From NCBI GenBank assembly GCA_036392795.1, contig DASVXH010000044.1, positions 1 through 52,249 on the forward strand: a stretch of 52,249 bases of DNA, given 5' to 3'. Both the position numbers and the translations under genes were made by a program. The DNA comes from JARIHD01 sp036392795. GTDB taxonomy: Bacteria > Patescibacteriota > Saccharimonadia > Saccharimonadales > UBA4665. This document shows, piece by piece, positions 1 through 8,676 of the stretch. A model generated the notes under the pieces. That model saw only the letters and a program-made list of their open reading frames with translations. It was not told where the DNA came from and did no database searches. How positions within the stretch are numbered: the stretch's first letter is position 1; every line of letters starts with the position of its first letter.

Positions 1-464
1 TGGCAGCCTTCGAACATCACTTCTTTTAGCTCTGCAGCCTGAAAATCTGCCTCATTTAATACGCAGTTAATGAACTTCACCCTTGTTAGTTTGACGAACC
101 GGAAATTTACCATGTCTAATTTGCAGTCTTCAAAAACCACATCCTTTAGCGTGCTACGACTAAAGTCAACGCCGGTCATCCGCCCGCCATTAAAACGCAC
201 TCGAATCAATGAACTTTCCGAGCAGCGCGCCGCAGACAGGTCGCAGGCCTTTAATTCAACGTCGCCAAGACTCAGTTTTTCTAACCGTGCTTCGATAAAT
301 AGTACTCGTTCTATAACGGATTCTTCGATACTGACGTTTGCTGCTTTTATACCCGTGGCATCGCCGGCAAGGAGCGCCTGTTCGATCCTTGCCTCTGTGC
401 AAAGGCTGCTGGCGTCGGTGGCATCCAAAGCGGCTTTGTTAATCGTCGGAGAGCTTAGTTTCAT
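1..464 (-). CDS. Pentapeptide-repeat protein, 3' end beyond window
   Basis: The frame opens at ATG 464 and stays open to base 1, giving 154 codons with no stop, so the C-terminus lies outside the window. From about residue 45 on, the protein is built of five-residue repeats with an aliphatic or aromatic centre (for example VDFSR, STLKD, VVFED, CKLDM, VNFRF), typical of the right-handed quadrilateral beta-helix of pentapeptide-repeat proteins. There is no signal peptide or membrane segment, so it is probably cytosolic. Some family members mimic DNA and protect gyrase; nothing here shows that role. A TATTAT -10 box (471-476) ends 6 nt before the ATG and there is no Shine-Dalgarno site, which suggests a leaderless start. 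Confidence 0.8.
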   Translation of the reverse strand, partial: MKLSSPTINKAALDATDASSLCTEARIEQALLAGDATGIKAANVSIEESVIERVLFIEARLEKLSLGDVELKACDLSAARCSESSLIRVRFNGGRMTGVDFSRSTLKDVVFEDCKLDMVNFRFVKLTRVKFINCVLNEADFQAAELKEVMFEGC

Positions 465-541
465 CAATTAATAATAGCGCATCGTTTGGCGTGACCCGAA
501 TTGTTTTGGGCGATGGGTACTTCTTTTTCGCGCGTAATCTG

Positions 542-1951
542 CTAAATTCCCAGTGATCGGCGTAATGTGGCCAGTTCGCCGGCCGTTGGCCACGGGTTAA
601 AGGTACAGCCTTGCAAATCTATAGATTGCTGCTGCATGACCGGAGCGGGTTGTCCTGGACCTCCGCACTGGGCATGGCCAAAACTCAGCCAGTGACCGGT
701 TTCATGGTTGATGACCATGTGGCGATAGTCTTCCAAGCTGCCCCGATTGGCATTCCATGCCTCGCTGGCGTTTTGCCAGCGGTCAAAGTTGATTACCACA
801 TTTGGTCCGACGCGGCAACTCCATAGCGAATCGCAAATAGCTCCAAAGCCAGGCATCAGGCTGGCGGCCGACAGCCACACGGTAAAATCGCAGCCGCTAC
901 TAACTTCACGGTATTCTACCAAGCCATCCAAAGACCAGCCGCGGGCATCGCTGTATGTGGCCTGCAGCCGGGTACGAAGACCAGGCAGGTATGAAGCGTC
1001 TACGCCTTTGGCGGCCGTGCAGTAGGTGAAGGTTTTCAGGGCTTTTTGCTCAACTAAAGGGACGGCTACGGATTGACGGCCGTTAACGCCTTGTTCTATT
1101 TTGATGGCGGTTGCTGACGCGTCTTTGATGCGAATGCCAAATTCTTTGCCTGTGGCTGCAATGTAGGCCAAAATTTTATCGCGCGCCAACGCATACGTTT
1201 CGCCGGATTCAACCATCCAGCTGGCAATTACATCAGGTCCAGCCTGTTTTGTTTTGCCCGAAAAGGTAAGGGTGACCGGAGTTTGCAGGCGACCTTCCAG
1301 CTCTTTTTGTTTGTCGGTCAATGTATTGGCCAGAATTTGTGGGCGGGCTGGTACTACTTTTGGTGTAGCTTTGGCCCTGCCCCGATCCAACGCGGCTATT
1401 AACGCAGGCCGCAACGAATTATTATCTACGCCATAGCCTGGCACTTCTTTTTGAACCGTGACTGTAGTGCCATTCAACTTCAAGCGGGCGCTGACTGGTT
1501 CTTTGCCCAATGTTGGCGCGATTTTTTGCGCTGCCAGATTGAGTTTATTCTGATCAACGGTTACGGGAGCTAATAGAACGGGTCTTTTAAGTAGATTCAC
1601 TAGCGGTAGCCACGATTTTTGCTTTTTGGCGCTATCTACGGCGCGCGCTACATCTTTTGTAATACCTAATTCTTCGGCTGGTAATTCGATAAATTTGCCG
1701 TCATACGTAAAGGTAAATTTGGCCGGAATCAGCTGTAAATTGCCCACTTTTTGACTAAGATCATCGTACGCAACGCTACCCAGCTGCTTGTTCATTACCA
1801 TGGTTTTTGGATAGGTCCGATTGCGGTACATGAACCACGTAATAGAATTGGCCACAATAAACAATCCGACCACGGCCAAAAAACTCGCCAAAAAAACTTT
1901 GCGGGCGCGCGGCGATAGAGCAAAACGCCGCCGGATTTTATGCCGTTTCAT
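542..1951 (-). CDS. Membrane-anchored PG-binding / DUF3152 metalloprotease-like protein
   Basis: A protein of 469 aa with a basic N-terminus and one membrane segment (about residues 17-38); the rest should face outward. Residues about 70-200 resemble the peptidoglycan-binding domain found in VanW/YoaR-like and L,D-transpeptidase proteins. The C-terminal third matches the DUF3152 type, ending in HETGHWLSFGH (residues 416-426), an HExxHxxxxxH zinc motif of the metzincin kind followed by several Cys residues. A role in wall or surface protein processing is inferred. The start has a TATACT -10 box 7 nt upstream (1959-1964) and no ribosome-binding site. The family assignment is from motif recognition only. 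Confidence 0.8.
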   Translation of the reverse strand: MKRHKIRRRFALSPRARKVFLASFLAVVGLFIVANSITWFMYRNRTYPKTMVMNKQLGSVAYDDLSQKVGNLQLIPAKFTFTYDGKFIELPAEELGITKDVARAVDSAKKQKSWLPLVNLLKRPVLLAPVTVDQNKLNLAAQKIAPTLGKEPVSARLKLNGTTVTVQKEVPGYGVDNNSLRPALIAALDRGRAKATPKVVPARPQILANTLTDKQKELEGRLQTPVTLTFSGKTKQAGPDVIASWMVESGETYALARDKILAYIAATGKEFGIRIKDASATAIKIEQGVNGRQSVAVPLVEQKALKTFTYCTAAKGVDASYLPGLRTRLQATYSDARGWSLDGLVEYREVSSGCDFTVWLSAASLMPGFGAICDSLWSCRVGPNVVINFDRWQNASEAWNANRGSLEDYRHMVINHETGHWLSFGHAQCGGPGQPAPVMQQQSIDLQGCTFNPWPTAGELATLRRSLGI

Positions 1952-1977
1952 CGCAATAAGTATAGCATGCTCATGCT

Positions 1978-2886
1978 TTATTTTTGGTCAAGACTCTGGT
2001 GTTGTAGATCTTGTAGTTGCTGCTGAATACGCTTCGATGAACGCTCAATTTGCGGCGGCACTATGCGGCCGCGGCGATGAATACAGACGATGTGCCGAAG
2101 CACCCGAGGGCTATTGCCAATGTCAATGCTAACAAGTTCTCCCGTAGGCAATTGTTGACGCACCAGCGAAAACGGCAGTACCGCACTGCCCCGTTTGGCC
2201 AGCGTTAGCTGCAGCATAATCCCAGGGCTGGTTGAATAAAACGCCGGACGGAGGTTTACGCCTTGTTCGGTAAAGTGATCGGTAATCAAGTGTGCGGTCT
2301 GGGATGATTGATTGTAGCTTAGAAACGACGTAACGCGCTGATGTTTTGTCATTTCGTCTAATACACTGCCGGCAATGTCGCGGTGGGCTACAAAAATGAG
2401 CGGCTCGGCCGCCACCACTTCGGCTTGCAGAACAGATGGCAGCCGCTCTGGCTTGGCTATAAATGCGGCGTCAAGCTGATCGTGCTCCACCTGTTCGATT
2501 AACCGTGTGGAATTGTCGACGGTGAGTGACAAACGAGCTTGCTCTTCTAGTTCATCTATGGAATGTTCGTCAGCAAACAGCAGTTCGGCAATGCTGTCGA
2601 TCATGCCAATGTTAACCGCGAGCTTTTGGGCCCCAGTCTGGCTGATTTGTACCTGTAAGTTTTGGGTTTGGGCCAGCAACGATTTGCCTGTTTGGTAGGC
2701 GATTTTGCCGGCTGCGGTGAGAGCCAACGAATGGCGGCTGCGTATTAATAAGTCGGCACGCAGTTCCCTTTCCAGTTTTTGAACGGCGGCCGTAAGTGCA
2801 GGCTGGGAGATGCGCATTAGCCGCGCGGCGCGTGTAAAACTGCCGGCATCGACAATTTTGGCAAACTTGACCAGGCGATCTTCCAT
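1978..2886 (-). CDS. LysR-family transcriptional regulator
   Basis: A protein of 302 aa, usual LysR length. Residues 1-60 form the winged helix-turn-helix (KIVDAGSFTRAARLMRISQ, then the recognition helix PALTAAVQKLERELRADLL) and residues about 90-290 form the effector-binding domain. It is divergent from the inositol-phosphate synthase gene at 2985 across about 100 bp, the normal LysR-target arrangement, so that gene is a candidate target (inference). The start has TATAAT (2895-2900) 8 nt upstream, fitting a leaderless transcript. The AT-rich shared promoter region contains attaattat-like sequence but no convincing T-N11-A operator could be chosen. The effector is unknown. Confidence 0.9.
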   Translation of the reverse strand: MEDRLVKFAKIVDAGSFTRAARLMRISQPALTAAVQKLERELRADLLIRSRHSLALTAAGKIAYQTGKSLLAQTQNLQVQISQTGAQKLAVNIGMIDSIAELLFADEHSIDELEEQARLSLTVDNSTRLIEQVEHDQLDAAFIAKPERLPSVLQAEVVAAEPLIFVAHRDIAGSVLDEMTKHQRVTSFLSYNQSSQTAHLITDHFTEQGVNLRPAFYSTSPGIMLQLTLAKRGSAVLPFSLVRQQLPTGELVSIDIGNSPRVLRHIVCIHRRGRIVPPQIERSSKRIQQQLQDLQHQSLDQK

Positions 2887-2920
2887 AATTATTAATTATA
2901 ACATCATAGAATATCCATAT

Positions 2921-2974
2921 TTGTTATTTATGCTGCCTTCCACGTATGATTCCCTGTAGCAAGATTAGGGAGGA
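2921..2974 (+). promoter_or_regulatory. Promoter and ribosome-binding site of ino1
   Basis: TTGTTA (2921-2926), an 18-nt spacer and TATGAT (2945-2950) make a plausible sigma-70 promoter, followed by AGGGAGGA (2967-2974), a strong Shine-Dalgarno site 10 nt before the ATG at 2985. The site decides the start: the in-frame ATG at 2946 falls inside the -10 box and cannot be the start of this transcript. Confidence 0.6.
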
Positions 2975-2984
2975 ACAGTTTTAT

Positions 2985-4127
2985 ATGGCTCGTAAAAAGA
3001 TTCGTGTAGCTATTATAGGTGTGGGCAACTGCGCTTCGTCACTGATTCAGGGTATTCATTATTATAGGAACGCCCGGGACGACGAATTTGTTCCCGGCGT
3101 CATGCATGTTAATTTTGGCGGCTATCACATTAACGACATCGAAGTTGTAGCAGCCTTTGATGTAAACAGTAATAAAGTCGGCAAAGACGTTGCCGAAGCC
3201 ATTTACGCCGAACCCAACAATACGGCCGTGTTCGCTCAGGTGCCAAAATTGGGCGTAACCGTGGCCCGCGGGCCGGTGCTGGACGGCGTTAATAAATACA
3301 CCGCCGAACTCGTGCCCGTTAAAGATGGCCAAGTCGCCGTGGACGTGGTGCAGGTGCTAAAAGACGCCAAAGTCGACGCCGTCATTAATTACCTGCCCGT
3401 TGGCTCTCAGCAAGCTACCGAATTTTACGCCCAGGCAGCCATCGATGCTGGCTGCGGCTTCGTAAACTGTATTCCGGTCTTTATCGCCTCCGACCCCAAA
3501 TGGGCGGCCAAGTTCAAAAAAGCCGGGCTGCCCGTTATCGGTGATGACATCAAAGCCCAAGTGGGCGCTACCATCACCCACCGAACCCTTGTTAATCTTT
3601 TTCTCGACCGCGGTATGAAAATCGAGCGTACCTACCAATTGAACACCGGCGGTAATACCGACTTTCTGAATATGCTCGAAAGAGAACGCTTGGCAAGTAA
3701 AAAGATATCAAAAACCGAGGCTGTAAGGTCGCAGATTGATGCTCGCGGCCAGTCCATAGCTGACGAAGATATCCACGTGGGTCCGTCTGATTACGTGCCA
3801 TGGCAAAAAGACAATAAGATTTGTTTTTTGCGCATCGAAAGCAAACATTTTGGCGACGTGCCGATGAATCTGGAATTGCGTTTGTCTGTGGAAGATTCGC
3901 CCAATTCGGCAGGTGTAGCGATTGATTCGATTCGTTGCCTAAAATTGGCATTAGATAATAAGTTGGCTGGCGCGATTATCGAGCCAGCTGCATACTTCCA
4001 AAAACATCCGCCTAGGCAGATCGAAGACCGCACTGCCCGCGACATGGTAGAGAAATTCATTATCAAATACGGTCAAGCTGCGGCTACGTCGGCCCGTAAG
4101 CTGGAGCGGCGTGCAGCGCTGGTATAG
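2985..4127 (+). CDS. ino1: Inositol-3-phosphate synthase
   Basis: A protein of 380 aa, of the short actinobacterial type. It converts glucose 6-phosphate to 1L-myo-inositol 1-phosphate with bound NAD. The N-terminus carries the dinucleotide-binding motif IGVGNCASSL (residues 9-18); NYLPVGS, the segment with GDDIKAQVGATITHR, and NTGGNTDFLNM are family signatures of the active-site region. The start is chosen at 2985 because of the AGGGAGGA site. Inositol phosphate could feed phosphatidylinositol-type lipids or inositol thiols; no such pathway gene is visible nearby, so the use is unknown. The LysR gene upstream and divergent is the likely local regulator (inference). Confidence 0.93.
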   Translation: MARKKIRVAIIGVGNCASSLIQGIHYYRNARDDEFVPGVMHVNFGGYHINDIEVVAAFDVNSNKVGKDVAEAIYAEPNNTAVFAQVPKLGVTVARGPVLDGVNKYTAELVPVKDGQVAVDVVQVLKDAKVDAVINYLPVGSQQATEFYAQAAIDAGCGFVNCIPVFIASDPKWAAKFKKAGLPVIGDDIKAQVGATITHRTLVNLFLDRGMKIERTYQLNTGGNTDFLNMLERERLASKKISKTEAVRSQIDARGQSIADEDIHVGPSDYVPWQKDNKICFLRIESKHFGDVPMNLELRLSVEDSPNSAGVAIDSIRCLKLALDNKLAGAIIEPAAYFQKHPPRQIEDRTARDMVEKFIIKYGQAAATSARKLERRAALV

Positions 4128-4213
4128 TGGCACTACTGATCTGAACGAAATCATGCGGTAATATTTTTACTTTGTCATATAATTGACTCTACGATAAAGA
4201 TGTAGGTATAAAT

Positions 4214-5167
4214 ATGGCCGCTGAAAACGTCGATGACATTGTTTTTGAACCCTGCCAAATAGAAGCATTCAAGGAATGGTTTCGGACCGCCAGCCCGGAC
4301 TATAGACCGGATGGTCGATCGTTTTGGCAGCGTGTAATAGCGGTGAATTTTTCGGTCACGTGCGACACCTCGGCAATGGATCTGCCCCCCGGATATATGG
4401 CGCCAAAAACCACCCTTGCCGGCAATTTTGTGAAACCTCCCGAAATGCCGGAAGGTGTGCTTAGTCTGTATCTGCATGGCACCCCAGGGGAAATAACTCA
4501 GGATCAGCTCGGCTATCTTTCTTATTCATCTGCTCGGCCTGCCGACCGACCCGGTATCTCGCACATTCTGCAAACCGTTATCGGTGCAGAGCTGGCGGAT
4601 TTTGCACACCCCAATACCATACTAGACCGCTTGCGTAGATTTCCCCGCTTTGGACTGCGACGAACGCAAATAATCCAGAAGACGTTTGATCCCGAAACAA
4701 ACGGAATTATGGAGAAAAATGCTATTCATTTATCATTGATGCGCCATCTGATCCATGTACCTAATCAGCCAAAAAAAGGAATAGCGATCAGCCAACTACG
4801 TCTGGGCCGGCCGGCAGTTACCTCTGGTGAGTTTTTTACTTATTGGCAGACATTGCAGTCTGATCCTGGTAAATTGACAGTAATGAGGCCTGCCGTAGAG
4901 TGTTTTTATTACGGCACTTTTTTGCCTACACCCGATTTGGGGCAAAGGTTTGAAGGCGTGAATCCGGGCCATATCGGCAGGAAGCTGGAATCAAATCTGG
5001 ATGGTCCTTTGACGGGCGATTACCGGTACGATTTGACGGCTTTTGAGGATCGTTTGCGCGCCTTTGCGACTAATGAGCATATTAGTATTGGCGCGTTGAC
5101 GGCTCGTGATGCAGTGCGTCTAATCGCCGAACCGCTGGATGAGCGGTTGCGGCTACACCTGGACTAG
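4214..5167 (+). CDS. Hypothetical protein, 317 aa
   Basis: I do not recognise a family. The protein is soluble, with no signal peptide or membrane segment, is rich in Arg and Pro, and has normal codon use for the window, so it is likely a real gene. It lies between ino1 and the tRNA-Gln gene on the same strand. A TATAAT at 4177-4182 may be its promoter; no clear ribosome-binding site precedes the ATG. Several other unrecognised soluble proteins of 210-320 aa occur further along this chromosome (36586, 44845, 47599, 48351), but I see no shared motif linking them. Confidence 0.65.
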   Translation: MAAENVDDIVFEPCQIEAFKEWFRTASPDYRPDGRSFWQRVIAVNFSVTCDTSAMDLPPGYMAPKTTLAGNFVKPPEMPEGVLSLYLHGTPGEITQDQLGYLSYSSARPADRPGISHILQTVIGAELADFAHPNTILDRLRRFPRFGLRRTQIIQKTFDPETNGIMEKNAIHLSLMRHLIHVPNQPKKGIAISQLRLGRPAVTSGEFFTYWQTLQSDPGKLTVMRPAVECFYYGTFLPTPDLGQRFEGVNPGHIGRKLESNLDGPLTGDYRYDLTAFEDRLRAFATNEHISIGALTARDAVRLIAEPLDERLRLHLD

Positions 5168-5200
5168 TCTGTGCTTGTTGTATGTCCCTCCCTTTGGCGA

Positions 5201-5229
5201 TTGAAATTTTGCAATTTTTAGGCTAAAAT
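5201..5229 (+). promoter_or_regulatory. Promoter of tRNA-Gln(TTG)
   Basis: TTGAAA (5201-5206), a 17-nt spacer and TAAAAT (5224-5229) form a good sigma-70 promoter about 20 nt before the 5' end of the tRNA. It also points head-on at the recombinase gene, whose end overlaps the tRNA antisense. Confidence 0.65.
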
Positions 5230-6999
5230 CAATCTGTTGCAAGACATATTGGGATGTCGCCAAGTGGTAAGGCACCGGGTTTTGGTCCCGGCATTCGGGG
5301 GTTCGAATCCCTCCATCCCAGCCATGTAATCATTTTCAATATTTTTTGTCGAAAACAGCCGATTTAGCTCTATAGCAGCGGCTGTTTTTGGTGTTCCAAA
5401 CTTTATTTCCGCGAAAGTCGGCGCCTTGTCGAAAAGGACGCCAAAATAACCCGCTTTCGCGACCGGATTCATCTGTTGGAGTACCAAATACTCTAGGTGT
5501 TCCAAAAAATATTTGATGTAGTCCGTAACGGTCTTCATATTCACCGATTTTTCCTCATTCTCAACCTTTTCCTTCTGCGCGGTTAGCTCCGCGATTTGTG
5601 CTTCTGCGGCCAATATCTGCTCCTCCATGTGTTTAATTACCGTTTCCGAGTTTAGGAACTTGATCTTGTCTATGGCGGCCTGTGCCTCGCCTCGCAGCGT
5701 CGCGATACGTGTATCAATAACAGCGTCGTCTTTGTGCGCTTCCGCTTCACGGCGCTCCCATTCCGTCATAACAGCCTTTGTAAGCGCCTCAATGTATTCA
5801 GGCGAGATACGAATACCTTTAACAAAATTGGTTATAGTTTCGTCAAAATCTTTCTTGCTTACCCTGAAATACGGGTGGCTTCGGCTACAGTGATAGGCCG
5901 CGTAGTATTTGCCGAGCTTGCCGCGTGACGCGCTACCAAAGAGCGGCTTCTCACAATGCGGACACATAACTTGCTTCTTATAGGGGAAATCCACATTCCT
6001 AATACCCTTTGTGACGAGGTACTTAGGCGGCTGCCTCTTACCTATAGAGATTTCGCCGTCTTGCTCTGAAATATAAACCTTACCCTTATTGGCCTGATTA
6101 AATAGATCAACGGATACTAGCCCATCGAACTTACATTTAAGGGGCTTGCCCTGCGTCCACTTCTCAGCGTTTATGGCGGCATATATGGGGTTTTCTAGCG
6201 TATACCACAGTACCTTTAATCTAAGCGGTTTGCCGCCGCGCTGCCCAATGGTTTTCGTGCGGTCGCGCTTATCGCGCAGTATTTCTACGCGCGATTTATA
6301 ACCCATGCCGTTTATCTCATCTACAATTTGGCGGTCGGTATGAGTGCCACGCGCCCGAAGTTCAAACATCTTAATAACCCACCGCGATTCAATGGGGTGC
6401 GGCACGAGAATACAGCGCTTGCCGTGGGGCGTTTCTATCTTTTCGGTCGTATAGCCAAAAGGGGCTTCACGCACCCAATATCCCATACGCGCGTATCGAA
6501 TTTCCGCGCCAATCATGCGGCTCATAATGTCGCGTATTTCGTCGTTGGCGCGCTCGGCCTCTAAGATTTCCGCCTTTTTGGTAGGTGAATAGGTGCTCCA
6601 TTTATACTCGACACCTAAGTGTTCAAGAGTGTTTACTTTGCGATCACCGATAATGCCGTAAATATCTACTAAGGATATGCCACATTCTTCGAGCTGCTTT
6701 TTTAGCGGCGTGTAGAAATCTGAACCGCCTCTAGTGAAGCGATCAATGGATTTAATAATAAATACGTCAACTTGGTTTTTTGGCTCTTTACAGTAATCAA
6801 TGGCTTCCTGCATAGGCTGCAATTCTTTGGAAGCCGATTCTAGGAAGGTAAATATTTTCTTTATTACAATGCCTCGACTGGCGGCAAATCGCTTTGCTTG
6901 CTCTATTTGAGCTTCCGGCGAATCACCGTCCACGCCTTGCCCCGTGGAGGATACGCGAACCGCTACTACGCCATTCCTGGGGTTGATGTCGTTAAACAT
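5218..6999 (-). CDS. Large serine recombinase (element integrase)
   Basis: A protein of 593 aa. It has a resolvase-type catalytic domain at residues 8-150 (VRVSSTGQ with the nucleophilic Ser at about 17, later IKSIDRFTRGG), a recombinase domain at about 170-290 (GYWVREAPFGYTTEK), a zinc ribbon (CPHC near 345, C near 371) and a coiled coil at about 415-490: the standard large serine integrase order. It integrates and excises the element. AGGAGG lies 11 nt before the ATG. The reading frame does not stop inside the element: its last codons are the antisense strand of the tRNA-Gln gene. Across the predicted excised junction the same frame meets TGA just after GAACCT, shortening the protein by 26 residues. 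Confidence 0.93.
   Translation of the reverse strand: MFNDINPRNGVVAVRVSSTGQGVDGDSPEAQIEQAKRFAASRGIVIKKIFTFLESASKELQPMQEAIDYCKEPKNQVDVFIIKSIDRFTRGGSDFYTPLKKQLEECGISLVDIYGIIGDRKVNTLEHLGVEYKWSTYSPTKKAEILEAERANDEIRDIMSRMIGAEIRYARMGYWVREAPFGYTTEKIETPHGKRCILVPHPIESRWVIKMFELRARGTHTDRQIVDEINGMGYKSRVEILRDKRDRTKTIGQRGGKPLRLKVLWYTLENPIYAAINAEKWTQGKPLKCKFDGLVSVDLFNQANKGKVYISEQDGEISIGKRQPPKYLVTKGIRNVDFPYKKQVMCPHCEKPLFGSASRGKLGKYYAAYHCSRSHPYFRVSKKDFDETITNFVKGIRISPEYIEALTKAVMTEWERREAEAHKDDAVIDTRIATLRGEAQAAIDKIKFLNSETVIKHMEEQILAAEAQIAELTAQKEKVENEEKSVNMKTVTDYIKYFLEHLEYLVLQQMNPVAKAGYFGVLFDKAPTFAEIKFGTPKTAAAIELNRLFSTKNIENDYMAGMEGFEPPNAGTKTRCLTTWRHPNMSCNRLILA
5250..5324 (+). tRNA. tRNA-Gln(TTG), target of the integrative element
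   Basis: A complete cloverleaf: acceptor TGGGATG pairs with CATCCCA (7/7), anticodon stem CCGGG/CCCGG encloses loop TTTTGGT with anticodon TTG, T-arm is GGGGGTTCGAATCCCTC, discriminator is G, and CCA is encoded. The U1-A72 pair is usual for bacterial tRNA-Gln. The 3' part from about 5300 on is inferred to have been supplied by the integrated element, which restores a functional tRNA. A second TTG isoacceptor lies at 33513. Confidence 0.95.
5300..5312 (+). repeat. attL core repeat inside tRNA-Gln
   Basis: GGTTCGAATCCCT covers the end of the T-stem and the T-loop of the tRNA, and the identical 13 bp recurs at 25389. Serine recombinases exchange at a 2-bp centre within such a short core. The exact crossover dinucleotide cannot be read from one integrated copy. 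Confidence 0.75.
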
Positions 7000-7178
7000 T
7001 TCGCTTTTTCCTCCTCTCGCTTTATCTGCTTGAGCAACCGCTGCTCGTTCTTTTGGTCTTCCTGAATCTGGTCAATAATTAGGTTTGCCACAAGCTCCAA
7101 CCTTTCATCAACGGACAATTCCGATGTGGCCGGTCTGAACGCCGAATCCTTGTTTTTACTCCCTTTGGTTCGCCCCAT
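6966..7178 (-). CDS. Small basic protein upstream of the integrase
   Basis: A protein of 70 aa starting MGRTKGSKNKDSAF, a GRxKGSKNK-type basic N-terminus like those of small DNA-binding phage or element proteins, followed by acidic and coiled-coil-like helices. A clear GGAGGG site precedes the ATG. Its end overlaps the recombinase start by 34 nt, so the two are probably co-transcribed and translationally linked. It could be a recombination directionality factor or regulator for the integrase, by position only. The double palindromic operator just upstream controls it. Confidence 0.65.
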   Translation of the reverse strand: MGRTKGSKNKDSAFRPATSELSVDERLELVANLIIDQIQEDQKNEQRLLKQIKREEEKAKCLTTSTPGMA

Positions 7179-7203
7179 TCTTGACCCTCCGGCGCTATCT
7201 GTT

Positions 7204-7245
7204 ACTATCTTTATATAGATAGTATACTATCTCTAAATAGATAGT
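7204..7245. promoter_or_regulatory. Tandem palindromic operators between integrase and replication genes
   Basis: Two 20-bp palindromes, ACTATCTTTATATAGATAGT (7204-7223) and ACTATCTCTAAATAGATAGT (7226-7245), share perfect 7-bp arms ACTATCT/AGATAGT and are 22 bp apart centre to centre, about two helical turns, so dimers would sit on one face. They lie between the integrase operon (left) and the gene at 7369 (right). A related site occurs at 23903-23922 before the XRE regulators. Confidence 0.75.
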
Positions 7246-7368
7246 TTCAAGGGGTTTTACTTATAAAATAGTTAGACTTCCGATAGACTAACTAGAAAAG
7301 TAATTTGTATCTGTTTTTTCTCTTTTTCTCTCTCCTCTCTTAATATATAAATATATAGAAGTGAAACG

Positions 7369-8166
7369 ATGAACGGCATGACTAAAGAGCCTAAGTATAG
7401 AAAGCCACTAAACACTGACCAACTCAAAGTCCTAGAATTATTGCTAAGGTTTAGATTTGGTACGACTGACTTAATAGCACGGGCATTAGTTAAGAAGAAT
7501 GGAACGGTTATTAAATCTCGGTTAAATATTATTCGTGAGCAAGGGTATATTGACCGGCACTATGAAGGTACGGATCGCCTACAGGGTAAACCCGCAGCTT
7601 ACTACATATCCGCGAAGGGCGTCCGCAGTCTGAATCGTAAGGACACGGAGCAAGCCCTCAAAAGAGCCTATAAAGACAAGAAAGTACGCCGCCCATTCAT
7701 CGAGCATAACCTAAGCGTATTCGAAGCCTGGTGTCGTCTTAAAAGCCAGTATGGTGACGCTCTTAGATTCTTCACGAAGGTTGATCTGGGAGAGTATGAT
7801 TATTTTCCGCAGCCGCTACCCGATGGCTTTTTGTCTTATAAGGGAGAGGGTGGCACTAAGCGCTTTCTCTTAGAGGTGTTTGAAGCGGCTACGCCCGCGT
7901 TCGCGTTGAACCGACGAATAAAACAGCTTGTGGGCTACTACGAAAGTGGCGAATGGGAAGCCACCGATAGCGACTTTCCGGCGATACTGATTATTTGCGA
8001 AACGTCTGTGCTGCAAAACCGTGTAGAGAAACGGGTGTTGGCAAGCCTCCGTAACGCGGAAGCTAACGAACTTACTTTTGCCCTAACAAACTGGCAGGCA
8101 TTTAATGAGACGCCCGCATGGCGTGTTGCGGGCGAGGACGAACTATTATCTCTATCAGATCTATGA
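7369..8166 (+). CDS. Replication-relaxation family protein
   Basis: A protein of 265 aa resembling the Replic_Relax family of plasmid and element proteins: an N-terminal winged helix (about residues 15-90, LNTDQLKVLELLLRFRFGTT then GYIDRHYEG and AYYISAKG), followed by the conserved block FIEHNLSVFEAWCRL. Family members are linked to plasmid replication or DNA relaxation, but their biochemistry is poorly defined. It is the only DNA-processing candidate in the element besides the recombinase, so it may help initiate transfer or replication (inference). It is transcribed away from the integrase and shares the tandem operator. ATGs at 7369 and 7378 are both possible; neither has a strong ribosome-binding site. 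Confidence 0.75.
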   Translation: MNGMTKEPKYRKPLNTDQLKVLELLLRFRFGTTDLIARALVKKNGTVIKSRLNIIREQGYIDRHYEGTDRLQGKPAAYYISAKGVRSLNRKDTEQALKRAYKDKKVRRPFIEHNLSVFEAWCRLKSQYGDALRFFTKVDLGEYDYFPQPLPDGFLSYKGEGGTKRFLLEVFEAATPAFALNRRIKQLVGYYESGEWEATDSDFPAILIICETSVLQNRVEKRVLASLRNAEANELTFALTNWQAFNETPAWRVAGEDELLSLSDL

Positions 8167-8169
8167 ACA

Positions 8170-8212
8170 CGCGAAAAGCCCGGCAGTCACCTAAGTAACT
8201 CCGGGCTTCGCG
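8170..8212. terminator. Bidirectional terminator between convergent genes
   Basis: CGCGAAAAGCCCGG (8170-8183) pairs with CCGGGCTTCGCG (8201-8212) around a 17-nt loop, between the convergent genes ending at 8166 and 8216. The stem is long and GC-rich but the T tracts are short. Confidence 0.6.
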
Positions 8213-8215
8213 CGC

Positions 8216-8530
8216 CTAATACTCGCTCGCAAGCATGATGGTCATTACCCGCTTACAGTCATCGTCCAACGGGTGCCGGCCGTATTTCAGCTCTTGGTCG
8301 TAGTAGTCTATCTTCCAAAACACCTTTTCGCCGTACCAGTGAACCGTACCGAAGTCATGCTCGCCGTATGGGTCGTTATCTTCTGTAAACTCGTTAAACC
8401 TGCGTATCTCGTCCAGCAGCAAATGTAAATTCTCTAGCACCCGCACACCCTGCGTCACCACAATTCCAAAACCACTACGACGAAACTCATCATTCACTTT
8501 TGCGATCTCAACTGCATTCTCTGTCTGCAT
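8216..8530 (-). CDS. DUF3768 domain protein
   Basis: A protein of 104 aa. The core FNEFTEDNDPYGEHDFG, then WKIDYYDQELKYG and the end VMTIMLASEY is characteristic of DUF3768 proteins, which are common on plasmids and conjugative elements and have no known function. The start is placed at 8530 because a GAGGAGG ribosome-binding site lies just upstream; a longer frame reaching 8620 would add 30 basic residues without such a site. It is transcribed toward the terminator at 8170 and is probably monocistronic. Confidence 0.8.
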   Translation of the reverse strand: MQTENAVEIAKVNDEFRRSGFGIVVTQGVRVLENLHLLLDEIRRFNEFTEDNDPYGEHDFGTVHWYGEKVFWKIDYYDQELKYGRHPLDDDCKRVMTIMLASEY

Positions 8531-8648
8531 AGCAAACCTCCTCGTAAAGTTATTTCTGAACTTTCGAGCGTTCGACCTCCCGCTCTGTCGAACGGGCAAG
8601 GTCAGAACTGGACGCATCAAGGTGGAGCACCCAACGCGCTGAACGACC

Positions 8649-8676
8649 TTGAGGCGGCCAGTTATGGCCTTATAAT
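8649..8676 (+). promoter_or_regulatory. Promoter of the DUF4209-like gene
   Basis: TTGAGG (8649-8654), 16 nt, TATAAT (8671-8676). It leaves a leader of about 110 nt before the chosen ATG at 8795. The region 8531-8648 between the divergent starts holds inverted repeats around TCGAACGGGC/CGCTCTGTCGA but nothing I can name. Confidence 0.55.

Noticed and set aside
70..471. A 133-codon plus-strand frame
   Set aside because: It is antisense to the pentapeptide-repeat gene, whose repeat pattern on the minus strand is clear.
7246..7368. A CRISPR or phage-repeat array near the tandem palindromes
   Set aside because: There are only two adjacent palindromic units with no spacers; no CRISPR array or cas gene was seen anywhere in the window.
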